A stretch of DNA of 64,000 nt from Aldrovandia affinis (Eukaryota; Chordata; Actinopteri; Notacanthiformes; Halosauridae). Position numbers and translations under genes: made by a program. Shown in pieces: positions 1 through 11,800 of this stretch; position 1 is the stretch's first letter, and each line of letters starts with the position of its first letter. The DNA is taken from assembly GCA_029706075.1 (NCBI GenBank), contig JAINUG010000109.1, forward strand, positions 124,001 to 188,000, read 5' to 3'. The notes under the pieces were generated by a model. That model was not told the DNA's origin and did not search any database. It was given only the letters and a program-made list of their open reading frames with translations.

Positions 1-840
1 CGTTGACACATTGAACAAAAATGCAATATACCTTTTCAATTGTCTCTGTTGTTGACAAGTGTGATGTGCAAGACCTTGTCGTTGCCATAGAAACAGAATC
101 CTAATCCATTTGATTATTTTTAAGTAGGTCTATATATTTCTATATATTTGACAGTTAGATGAGAGGAATGCAGAAAGGTCAATACGCGTTCTTATTCATA
201 CATCAAATGAAAGCATTTCCTGAAACATGTTCCAAGGTTATCCTGTCTTTAGCGGATAACACATCTGAGAAATGACAACAGAGCACACTCAGTTCTGGTA
301 GTATTACATGTTTTGTTGTTCTTTGCTCTCTATCCATCTCTCACTCTGTGTGGCATTGATCAGTTGAACATTCCAACTTGGCTCAACATTGTGCGGGTGT
401 GTGTTCATGTGCATATGTGCATGTATGCGTGCACGGTGGTGGGGGGGTGTTCACTGTTGCCAACTTCAGTATTTTCGCTTGTTTGGGTTGCATGGCCTCC
501 CTGATTAACGTCCTCACCGCTGTGACTACATAAAAAACCAGGAGAAATAACTTGGGATAACTCGAAGACATTCGGGAGGTGGGCATGAAAAACAGAAGGG
601 TTAGCAAGTATGATGTGTGTGTGTGTGTATGTGTCTATTGTAATGGTCTTTCGATGATAACAGCAATCTCAACTTTCTTGCTATGGGCACAGAAAACAGA
701 ATGACAGGGTAGTTGATACGATATGATGGTGGACAGACCTCTGGTAGTTACTGTCACAGACGCAGTGAGTGTGGGCAACATGAGCTTAATTCCACCACTC
801 TGTTTCAAGCCCTGCTGTGTAGGGTATGGTTGTATGGACA

Positions 841-1325
841 AGACTGATCTAAAGGAAAGGAAAACTACAAGAAAGATCTAGAAACTCTTTGAAAAGTACA
901 AAGAAGAGCAATTGGTCCCTGGTATGAAAGCTAAAAGTTACGAGGAAAGGCTTAAGACGCTTAATCTATTCAAGCTTAGAAAAAGGAGACTGAGAGGGGA
1001 TTTGATGGAGGTTTTTAAATTCATAAAAGGGATTAACAAAGTGAACTACCAAAGATTTTTTTAGATGAGTTCAGTTAGCAGAACAAGAGGGCACAGGTGG
1101 AAATTAATTCGCAATTTCTGCATGGATACCAGGAAGTCTTTTTTTACACAGAGAGTGCGTGGAACAGCTTGCCAGGTCAAGTAGTGGTGAAGGCAGAAAA
1201 ACTGGTGTGTTCAAGTCCAGGTTTGATGCAGTACTGGATATTATGAAGAATAGATGACGAGCCTAGATGGGCCGAACAGCCTGTTCTCGTCATTATGTAT
1301 TCTTATGTTCTTATGCTCTTATATT
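841..1325 (+). mobile_element. CR1/L2-like LINE 3' end
   Basis: A decayed reading of the C-terminal part of ORF2 is visible (YEERLKTLNLFKLRKRR, then RGDLMEVFKFIKGINKVNY, then SRTRGHRWKL). The 3' end finishes in (ttcttatg)-type octamer repeats, as in CR1-group elements. Frames are broken. It is related to the reversed copy at 16781-17105. Confidence 0.75.
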
Positions 1326-3195
1326 CATAACAGGCCTGTAGACTTATGTCCTGAGCTGAGCACAACTGTGTGTCAGCATGCCCCCCCTCCCCCAACCCCT
1401 CTTCAGGTCTTTAGGGTTCCTCTCCCTAACCCCTCACTCTGCCCTCACCGATGAACTCCACCTGAAGTCTTCCCCATGGGTGGAGGGGTTGGTAGGGGTG
1501 GATCTGTCACGAGCCCTGCTTCATCCACAGCCACATGTGTGCATAAATCCGTGCTCTTCACACAAATCACTCCACTGTCACAGCTCGTGAAATCAACAAC
1601 CTTGGCCACATTCCTGCGTTTGAATGATTTCCTACGAGTAGAACAATATATTATCAATCCATGCAAGCGATATCAAGGTGAGTCCTTGGGTACATTGAGA
1701 ATCAATTTTTGCGGATGTTAGCTACGTTCTTCCGAGGGTGTGAATTCTGATGAGTGTCTCACTATAATCCCTGCAGGTTAGCTTTGACTCACCATCGCCA
1801 GGCGAGTGATATCTGCAAGCCCAAAGTTTTCTGCAGCTGCATGTCAAGTAGAACTCAGCATTGAAGACAAGCCCTTGCCCTCAAGGATTCTAAATCCATT
1901 TCAGACTTAGAAATGTCTAATTTCACTCTAATTTAAACTGGATTAGGTCAATACCCACAATGTTTTAATTTATGTGAGCATAAGCAATTGGTTTAAGAAT
2001 GCCTCTGAGTATATGTCCTGAGTTGTGCTTGTTTTGTTCGTTTTTTTTGATTAGCAAAACTGTTGCGTCTCTTCTGAAGGACGTGCTCACACTGCCCCGA
2101 CGAAGTTGCCTTGACAACCCCTCTGACTGGCATCCTATCTGTTTCTGTGCAACACTGGAGTCAAATAACAAGTTTTACACAACAAGCGATTTATACTTTG
2201 TTCAAATAATAATAATATTAATATGAATAAAAACAGTGACATTCTATTACAGTCAATGCTGTTTCTATTACCACACAGCTTTCTACATTCTGCGTGGTAA
2301 GCGAGTGTGGATTGTATCGTGGTTTTGTCGGATTTCTTGCTGATTTCTACCCTATGAGGTACTTTAGGAACAAGCTAAGACTAAGCTCAAATGACTTCCA
2401 ATTTAGAATTTAGAATTTAGTTATAATGTATATCTTATATGCAAGCGACTTACAAGAGTGCAGTCACATGGCTAGAGACCATCGCTAGAGCTAATGAAAA
2501 GTACAATCAAACAGCTAAGTTGCAGCCAAATCATTGACAATGCTGACGTTCATGCCTCAAAACCTGTTACACAAAGTGAAGAGAAAGGTTATTCTACTTT
2601 TTTTAAAATAAATTGAGGTGAATTCTGAAAAAGTTATTTTTTCTCATATTCAGAAGAAAAGTAAAGCAGGCTGAACATCTCTCCCTGTTTGAGAATGCAG
2701 TGCAGTGAATTGTGGTTGTGATAGATTTACAAATTCACTTCTTAAGTGGAAATAAAACTCAACACTTCAAAGGGAACCATGATAACTCTGATGTGCTTTG
2801 AAATGGCATTATAGTCGGCCCCTTCCATCGTCTGTTTCCATTAAGTCATTATAATTGGAACACTGAACACACTATTAAAGGGGAAAAGCGATTCGTAATG
2901 CTTTTGTGCATCGAAAAATGAATAAGACGAGAATAGAGATGACGCTGTGAGAGGAGCTACAGTGAGAAATGCTCATGCTGTAATTACCCAGCAACCATCA
3001 TCTATTTTCTCAGCACTTCAATGGCCATGTTGTGTATCCACGCATTTTATTGGAGATGTTCCTCCAAATTCTCCATATGCTAGCTAGACTGGCTCTGGTT
3101 AAGGCCCACATAAGCCTCTCTCTGATCCAGGGCTATATTATTCCAGAACAGAGCAGTGCTTTTAGAAGGGGCCACTGCTGCACCTGCTTGACAGA
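1326..3195. other. no gene or clear repeat seen
   Basis: AT-rich intergenic DNA. Only short ORFs without family features and low-complexity C/T tracts (1380-1440) were seen. Confidence 0.5.
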
Positions 3196-3652
3196 CTGGT
3201 TAAGGCTGACCAGGCTGCTCATAACCTTACAGTACTGTGAGCCTGATCAGGCTGCTCATAACCTTACAGTACTGTGAGCCTGGCCAGGCTGCTCATAACC
3301 TTACAGTACTATGGGCCTGACCAGGCTGCTCATAACCTTACGGCATTATGAGCCTGACCAGGCTGCTCACAACCTTATGCTACCATGAGCCTGACCAGGC
3401 TGCTCATAGCCTTACAGTACTATGAGCCTGACCAAGCTGCTCATAACTTTACAGTACTATGAGCCTGAACAGGCTGTTCACAACCTTATGGTACTATGAG
3501 CCTGACCAGGCTGCTTACAACCTTATGCTACTATGAGCCTGGCCAAGCTGCTCATAGCCTTACAGTACTATGAGCCTGACCAAGCTGCTCATAACCTTAT
3601 AATACTATGAGCCTGACTAGGCTGCTCATAACCTTACAGTACTGTGAGGTAC
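3196..3652 (+). repeat. 37-bp minisatellite, about 12 copies
   Basis: The unit is close to gctgctcataaccttacagt followed by actatgagcctgaccag. Copies differ by point changes and alternate a few recurrent variants (ccttatgctactatg against ccttacagtactatg). The array ends abruptly at 3652. Confidence 0.9.
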
Positions 3653-3974
3653 AATCTTTAAAAAGTGACAATACAAAACACATGTTTTCTTCATCTAGTT
3701 TAAATTAATGTTACTTAATTTCATCATGATTTGATTCATCACTAGTATCAATTAAAACATAGGCTATTAAAAGGTTAAGAAGTGAATGAATATATTGTAG
3801 TGTGTGTGTGAGAGAACATTTGAACAAGTCAAAAGATAACAGTAACTCAAGAATGAAATCATAGGCCTTTGACTTTGTTTAGGCTATGCCTCTATAACAG
3901 TCTTTGCACATGAAAGATTTGTCATCAAAGATTCCATTCTCTTCTGCACAGGCCTTGTGAAACCAGGGTGCACA

Positions 3975-4400
3975 TACTGTACACTCTCAGAAAAAAAGAT
4001 ACAACTACAGTACACTTGTTCCTCAGGGTACAAATGTGTTCATTGTACCTTCAAAGGCATGCATAAGATCCTTCATGGTATGGTTTTGTGTCCGAAAAAG
4101 GCACAATTTGAAGAAAGGTACAGATACGTATGTACCCAGGTAGGTTAATGACTCCTTATTCACATTAGCAGCCATATTGGAATTAAAACTAGGCTTGTAC
4201 TGCAAGCAACATTCTTTTTCTTGCAAGGATACAATTATATTATTCTGATTAAAGGTACAGGGCTACTGCCACAGTGACTCGAGTCACAATTTTGATGACT
4301 TCAGACTTGACTTGGGACTTTACTTGAGACTTACCCTTCATGACTTGGGACTTGATTTGAAACTTACTTATAACAGTGACTTGGTCACAACTCTGGAGGG
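3975..4400. repeat. two decayed dispersed repeats
   Basis: 3978-4258 contains ggtacaa/gtaccttt-type motifs after cactctcagaaaaaaag, a form common at ends of fish DNA-element repeats. 4270-4400 is an irregular array of gacttg(g)gactt units. Confidence 0.4.
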
Positions 4401-4810
4401 TAGAACCTTTCACTACCCCTTTTATGTACTTTGGGGGCATATAACCTTTCACTACCCCTTCATGTGCCTTTAGAGCATAGATTTAGGCACGTTCCAGACT
4501 CAGGCCAAAGGCCTCAATTTGGGGCTCTGTCCTGCATCCACCTGCTCCTGAATATCCTCCAGTGCTCCCTCTCATTCTGTCTTACCTCCACTAATTATGC
4601 ATTCTTTTTCCTCCCACTCTCCTTTTCCTCCCTTCCTCTTCCTTTCCTTTTCCGTTTTTTTAATATAAGGCCAATTATACCGCATTAGGTCCTTGATTTA
4701 CCAATTTTCACTGCTACAGTGCTGATTAGTACAACATGTGCATTCATTTTCTTGCTTAATTCCACCCATTTACTTCACCCTTCTTACCATATATGTTGTG
4801 GAAAGACATA

Positions 4811-5490
4811 GGCTGTGTTCGAAACCACATTCTTAGGTACTGCATACTAAATACTACAGTATATGCTGTATACTACATGCTATGTTTCAGAGTACTATAC
4901 AGCATAGTACCCAGTATGCAACCATTATTCAAATGGTATTATACTTAATAATTGTCACATGACCTCACTACTGTTAGTTTACCTCAGAGTTTATACGAGG
5001 GAGACAGCTACTACTGCGACAACCTAGTCACAAACTAACCAGCTAGCTAATATCAGACCATTATAATGGGTAATATTTACCTTATTAGCTGCCTAAACTA
5101 GCCTAGGCTGAGTATAATCGATAGCTGTCAGCTAGCTGGCATGCTAGGCATCGAGTTGAAACTGTGTACATTAGTTCAAGCAGGTCACAAATCAACTGGC
5201 CTTACTTTTTCACTTTTCAATAACATTTGGATAGAAAAAAAGCTGTACACAACACTATTATATTTAGCGTTACATTTATAATCAATACCACGGTTACCCC
5301 TGTTGATTGAAATGTCCATTTAAAAAAAAAAAAGAAATGGAATATTGAAGATGGCTGAATACAGTACCCATAATGCATTTAGTACATCATCCAGGCATCT
5401 TTGGCATTCTAGAGGTGCACCTACTACATATATCTTTAGGTCAAATTTAGCATGGGCAGTATGGATAGTATGTGGTTCCAAACACAATCA
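4811..5490. mobile_element. DNA-transposon remnant with imperfect inverted ends
   Basis: The left end ctgtgttcgaaaccacattc and further ACTGC..TAAAT match the reverse complement of the right end near 5430-5488 (tgtgtttggaaccacatact with ACTGC..TAAAT). No transposase ORF and no convincing target duplication were found. Confidence 0.5.
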
Positions 5491-7454
5491 TTGGTCAAAG
5501 TTTACTCGTGTATCCTTTGCTGGAGTTTTTCATCGTCATGGACCACAATGCCTTAAATTGGACTTGGATCGCTGTTACCATCATCCCGTGTGGTGATGCA
5601 GAAGTGTGTAGGGTAGGGTTCCTTAGCCCACAAATTTGATTCTGGTTTTCCCTTCTCTCAGGTAGTTAACTAAAAATTAATGCGATTGGCCAGTGTCTTC
5701 ACACCTGACTCCCAGTTAAAGGAAGGATGAAAAAACAGCAGTGCTTGGCCCACGATTTGAGGAACCCTGGTGTAGGGTCTCCAATCTCCTCCCACCTCAT
5801 CTCTGTGCTCCTTTCCATTTTGGCAGCAGAAATGTGACATTTTGATACATGGGCTGGTTTTGCCAAGACCAGTTAACCCTGGACGCAACCCTGTTCTTAC
5901 GCTTTGAGGAATGTTTTACAGCCGCTCCTCTTATATTCTGATTACAGGCCTGTTGTGTTTCTATGCACCCCCAATGGTCACACACATCTTTTCTCATTTT
6001 GTCATGTTGCGACACGGTCTAACACAGTGAACACAAAAACGAATCAGGCGTTCTATTTCACATGAGATGGGGCTCATTTTCCTTCAATACACTGTTGTCC
6101 TACGGCAAATTGATGAATTCATTGACAACACACAAGCGCTCTTCCTAAACAATGGTCTGTAAACATGTCGACTTCTAGCCTACTTCTCAACACAACTTAA
6201 AAGGAACTTGAGGCAAATGGCAAATTGACACCACTGCACAATTTTCAATCGTTTTAACTGCCCCCAAAAATGAGCTTAAACCTGAAGTTTGAAAACGGGT
6301 ACGCTCCATTTCATGCAGAGGCGAAATTCCTGTCTGTACTTGCAGTGAAGACATGCGTACCTGCAATAACTGGGGAGGTTCTTCCCTGTGTGGATCTGCT
6401 GAGAAAACTGTCATACGCGATTCAAGATGGGATTGTACAGGGACGCAGAATGCGTTGTGCCGGACGCTGCGTTTAAAAGCATAGGCTACCTCAGATGCAC
6501 TTAAGGACCGATGATGGCGCACTTTCGGCGGGCAAAGGCGACGATGTTGATGAAGGGCTACAGAAATTAGGATTTCCCACCGGCTAATGCAACCAATACC
6601 TGAGATTATTTCAATCTTTGAATGAGCAAAGGAATTTGTGCTCACAGTAGGTCATGTTAAATTAATATGTAATCAAATGAATGCGGAAGTGCGTCCACTT
6701 CTAGAACTTAAGCTTCTGACATTACCCATCATGCATTTGGGGCTGGTTTATCATGTTCTCATATCAGATTTTATGCGACTGGACCATAATCAAAAACTGG
6801 TTGTACAGTAAAAATACTTAATTTATGGCCTAGGTAACATTGAGATTGAATACTAATGTGATAGGAATTTCACTTTGATAGTTAGCAACTGACGAATCTA
6901 ACCACTAATTGAAAATGCATTTTCAGTGATACTTTGGTGATTGTAAACAAGTCGCAACATTGAATTGTTTTGACTTTTTGTAAAATGGAGGCAATATTTT
7001 ATTGGGAATGCATGTTCATCAACTTCCTGGAATTGGTATGGTGTTACTGTATCATAATAGCTTAGCCATAAAAATAGATTTCACACATGGACCGCAAAAT
7101 AGAAAATCGGTTGCCGTCATCTGTGGTCACTATCGAATACCATGCATCTGCATTTTCAGCCACCTAGAAAGCATGCTCACTGTGTACAATGCTTTCAAAT
7201 TGAAATGGGCTTCCACACACAAGTGACCCCAAACAATTCATGATACTCAGTACACAAGCTGTGGAAATGATATACCTCCTCCTCAAACTGTTATGGGATT
7301 TCTGCAGGAAGGGGAAAAACCACCTGCGTTATTTGATCAACCGAAGAGACGATGGAACAGACAAGGCCCCTTCCTGATCAAAATGAGCCCAGTTCATGGA
7401 AACATCTTTTAAAAAAAAAAAAAAAAAAAAAGTACAAGACACATCTGCTGGTCA
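5491..7454. other. intergenic; no recognised gene
   Basis: There is a locally CpG-rich patch at about 6345-6570 with overlapping ORFs on both strands (6270-6476 plus, 6187-6645 minus), but neither product is recognisable. A 22-base A run lies at about 7410-7431. Confidence 0.4.
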
Positions 7455-7472
7455 ACATATAATGCCCGGGGG

Positions 7473-7478
7473 TTTATT
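7473..7478 (-). terminator. candidate epc1 polyadenylation signal AATAAA
   Basis: Plus strand reads tttatt. It is the first canonical hexamer on the minus strand after the epc1 stop, about 1.34 kb downstream. Confidence 0.45.
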
Positions 7479-8124
7479 TTTTGTGAGAGTTCTGTCACTT
7501 TTCCATCTTGCAGGTGGGACTAGAGAACCTCAGGGAGAAATCATGCCAATGGACTGGGCATTCAGATTCAGGTACTGACAAAAAACTACTAGTAGCCTTG
7601 TTTAGTACCATACTCTTCACAGAAGAGAGCTCAAAATATTTCCGAAGGAAGGCACCCGATACTTGTGGCTCTGGCATTGCAGCCTTCTGGAGAAACTCAA
7701 AAGGAAAAAAAGTCTGGCTGGTTTTTTTTTTCTTTTCTTTTTTTCTAGAAATTGGATTGATGATACACGTACAGCAATTACTGCATTCGTCTCCCTTATA
7801 TCCTTTTTCTTATGAACAAGTAACAAAAGAATGAAGTCTTTCAATACAAGGAGCATACAATCATCGAGAGGAAGAGGTACAAAAATATTTTTAACACGTC
7901 TTACAAAAAGAAAGAGGGTGGGGGGGACTAAAAAACAAACAAACAAAAAAAAAAAAAAAAGAGGAAGATCTGGGACTCCCATTTAAATGAGAACCAGAGA
8001 CCAAAATGCTATAAAAGCAGCAATCAAAACAGAAATAGTGCTTAATTCAGAAGCGCACTGGCTTCTGGGAAGAGACTTCATCCGTTGTTTGTTACTTGTA
8101 CAGGGACAGCGTATGTGGAGGATC

Positions 8125-8151
8125 ATCCCCCCACCCACCCACCCACCCCCC
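8125..8151 (-). promoter_or_regulatory. second G-quadruplex motif in epc1 3'UTR
   Basis: On the mRNA strand, runs of 6, 3, 3, 3 and 6 G are separated by single T loops. More G-rich sequence continues upstream at 8161-8180. Confidence 0.5.
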
Positions 8152-8784
8152 ACAAACACACCCCCGCCCTGCCCCCAGCGCCCAAAATTCTGTATGCATG
8201 TCATTATTTCCACATGATACACCGAACAGTCCGGGACCCAGAGAGGGAACCTAGTTATGTTCACAATATACAAAATACCGAGGAGTCCATAGCTACCTAA
8301 CACATTTACTACAGCACAGGAACCAATGAAGGTACAGTGTACAAAAAAAAAGAAAAGAAAAAAAAAAACCTGTAAACACGGCACAATAAATAGATAAAAC
8401 AGCAGGGTGCGCACCATGCACGGGGTGATGACATCACATCGCCACAACTCTCACTTCTCACTCTCTCACCACTTACTAATTTTTTTTTTTTTTTTTTCCC
8501 AAGTGCAAAACATCACAAATGAACAGATTTCTGTATTCAAGTAACGTATATACAAGGGGAAGAGGGGGGGAGGGGAATTACAAATATGCAGTACTGTACA
8601 TATAGTTGCCATATTCATAATTTACAGATGTTCTGAGACCTCTTATTAACAGTAACAAAGAAGAAATGAGAAAGCATGAGAATGAGCATTGCAAGTTAGT
8701 CCCAACGAAGTTGCCATGGAAACAAAAACGTGCCGCACTCCGCCGTCCTTTGCATTCACAACGCTACGATGCATAGCACCCAGG

Positions 8785-8810
8785 CCCCTCCCCACCCCCA
8801 CCCCCACCCC
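8785..8810 (-). promoter_or_regulatory. G-quadruplex motif just after the epc1 stop
   Basis: On the mRNA strand five runs of 4-5 G are separated by single-base loops (plus strand: C runs joined by a or t). It starts five bases after the TAG. The pattern fits the strict G4 consensus; folding itself is inferred. Confidence 0.6.
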
Positions 8811-8815
8811 AGACA

Positions 8816-8888
8816 CTACGTCACTTCCATGGCAACTGTATTGTCCGTTATGCTGTTTAGTGCTGGCTTTTCTTGATCGTGGTTTTCC
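8816..8888 (-). CDS. epc1: epc1 exon 14 (residues 782-805 and stop)
   Basis: The acceptor cgacag is followed by [20 protein letters not shown] and EVT, then TAG. The terminal TVAMEVT is the invariant end of vertebrate EPC1 and EPC2, so the gene end is certain. Confidence 0.97.
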
Positions 8889-11800
8889 CTGTCGACAAAA
8901 AAAAAGAAGAAAAAAAGTTAAGTCTCAGCATTTATTCTGAACATCCCCAAGTTTCTAACCTTGTGTTCGTCAGTCAGTCAGTCGGCCATTTGTTTGAAAT
9001 CACTGTGCCCATTTATGTCTGTCTGTTGGAAGTTATGTGAATTTGTGTTGGTTGAGTCACTTGCACCAGCTGTGGAAAGTCCAGCATCTACACCCAGTTA
9101 GCTAGCTATCCAAATACATTTCCTTTCCCTCAAAAATGTACTGAGCGCAATGACATGTAGCTGTACTAGCAGCAATGGAAATTAGGACGGTAAAACTAGC
9201 CATCAACACCTTCCATTCCCTCAAAAATAACTACTAAGCGATACGGAGCTTTTAGCGCTCAGGAGCCTAGACGAGCACAGCTACCCTGACGAAGCTGCGA
9301 GTGGCACGCACCTCGGCCCCAGCTCCATGGAGGATGACGTGGCCACCTTGGGGATCTGACAGTTGGTGGAGGCGGTGGCCAGCTTTAAGGCAGACGAGGG
9401 GACGGCGTTTATAGTCCTGGGCATGTGGCGGGCGTTGAGGCCAGCGCCCCCCCCTGGCGAGGGCACGCTCAGACGGATGTTGCTCCCGATCAGGACCTGA
9501 GTAGTGGTGGTGGTGGTGGAGTTGGCGTTGGCTCCGTGGTGGGCGGGCGTGGCGTGGGAGCTGGGCACGGGGCTGTGGCTGTTGGAGGGCTGCAGGAAGG
9601 TGGGCCCCCCCACGGTGGTGGACTGGCTCGTGGGAACAAGTGCAGCGGGCGTCCCGCTAGTGAGGTGTAAGCCCTTGTATACTCCTAGGAGAGGGGGGGC
9701 ATTTAGTACAACTGGCTCTTGAGCTACTCAAAACAAACAATATTCTAATCACACATTCATTAATCCTGTCCATGTTTGGGGTGCGGTGGGGTTCTGTGCA
9801 CACGTAGCCATTCCCCATGTTGGAGAAGTGACAGACCGAACCAAAATGGACAGCATTGCAAATCAGTTTATAGGCGATCTGTTGATGGCCTGCAGGCTGG
9901 GCCCGGGCGCACTCACCTGAGGCTTGAAGTACGCCGTTGACTCCGCCTCCCAGCCCCGCCTCCTCCTTGGCCTTGAACGCCGTCAGCTGGTCAGTCATCA
10001 CCAAGGCCGAGGCTGCAAACTGGGCGCTGACAGAATCCAACATCTTTGATACCAGAACCTGTAAAGAGACACTGCACTGAGACTCACTCGATCCAACACG
10101 GGCCGTGCGCCCCAAATAGAACCCCCAGCACCTATGCCCATCGGCCTCAGAGTGCAGCAATCAATGGAAGGAGCGGTTTGGAAGACGAGGGGGCTGTGGG
10201 ATGCTCACCTGGGTGCTGCTGGCCACAGGCACGGCGCTGGCTTTCTGAAGGTGACTCTGCTCCAGCTGCTGTTTCTGCATCAGAGCCAGCTGCTCCTGAT
10301 GCTGCTGGTACTGCTCGGCGGTGAATGCTGCAGGAAGCCCAAAGACAACGTTACCACGGCAACAGGGAAACAAGGTGCCCAATTGTTCACCCTTTATTTC
10401 ACCTTGATGCCATTGAGTGCCATCTTAAATAGCCTGTGTGTACTCAAATGGGAGTGCCTTTGAATCACATCAATGGGGGTCATATGAACTAAGTATATTT
10501 TTTTTTTTTTAGAGCGTACTACCATACTTTTTCCACGCATAATGGCAACTGTCACAAATATTCACATGAAACATTTGTGCAGTCAGGATTGTGGTGGAAG
10601 TGGAGTTTAATGCTATGAATGTGTCTGCAAACAGCAGTGAGTGAGACACCGTACGTCATTCGTTACCAGTCGCAGGCTTTGGTCTGACTCCCCACTTTAA
10701 AGTGGCAGCAGCTGTAATTGTAATTGCTCAGCCAAAAAAGCAGTGCACACACAATCCAGAATTTTTTAAAACAGACCTGTACACATTTCTACTGCACCCC
10801 AAACACATCGCCCATGGTTGGGCCTCAATATCTCTTCAACAAGCCATCCTACAGTAAGAGAACATTGATGGTCTGGTCTTATTCCAGGGGCTGAACAGGG
10901 AACTCAAAACTACTGTATGTTGGGTTATGGCCAGTTTCTCAAACCAACTACAAATACCACAAGTCCCAAATGGACAGCAAAACCTAAATCACTGAATTAA
11001 TGTGAAAAGGGAGACTTTATTAAACTTGTGGGCAGGTCATGGAGCTCCATGGTAGCTGTGCAGGAAAAGAACAAGGCAACACTTAAATTACTGTGGGTGC
11101 GACCCAACATGAGGATAGATCACTTTCTGGTGACATAGGAGTGAAGTGTTGCTCCAAGTGATCAATTAATTTACACTACCAAAACCTCAAACCACTAGAG
11201 AAGGGTCTCCCAAAACGTGATCAACGACGTAATTTGGTTTGGCCCGCCAGAGGGATGCACAGTGATGAGAAATATTGACGTATTATCCCAAATACATTAG
11301 CCTAGAACATTTTATGTATAAACACAAAAATAAAAAAAAAAGGCAAATATCATGAATATATTCAAAAAATGTTAAATATATACATCATGTTCATAACAAT
11401 GTTGCAAGGGCCCACAGCTTACTGGTGATATTGCATTTTGGCCCACATCGTCTAAAACATTGGGTATCCCTGCTTTGGTTCACAATAACCTAAACACAGG
11501 GAGACTGCAGGCGTTTTGGAGGACGCTTGTGCTCGGGTACCGCACTCCCGAATCGATGGGAGGATGTCAGTGCTGGGACGGGCCTACAAGGGCAACTGGG
11601 CACTCTAAATTGGAGAATAAGGAAAAATGGATATTCAAAAGTTGCGCATGGCAAAAACAAAAGTTTGGCTAGATGTGTTGGGGTCAGGTCGTCACAGGAA
11701 AAGCATTCCAAGCAAGGTTGTGGTGGGAAGAATACTCAAGACAACGAGACCAACCAAGGCAGCCACACTGACCAAATGAGACCACCCTGACAGGGTCAAA

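Larger units (their letters stand above)
7455..8815 (-). other. epc1: epc1 3' untranslated region (inferred)
   Basis: This 1.36-kb stretch follows the stop codon and has no credible ORF. It is AT-rich, with poly-A/T runs near 7410, 7945 and 8480, and has two very G-rich blocks on the mRNA strand. The first AATAAA hexamer found downstream on the minus strand is at 7473-7478. The end is inferred from that hexamer, not observed. Confidence 0.55.

Noticed and set aside
3196-3652. CRISPR-like array
   Set aside because: Units are continuous 37-bp tandem repeats with no unique spacers, in a vertebrate genome.
6187-6645. 152-codon ORF on the minus strand with an overlapping 68-codon plus ORF in a CpG-rich patch
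   Set aside because: Neither product shows recognisable domains, and no matching splice partners were found. It may be a chance open frame in GC-richer DNA.
9657-10160. 167-codon minus ORF
   Set aside because: It reads epc1 exon 12 plus flanking intron sequence; the true exon is 9917-10058.
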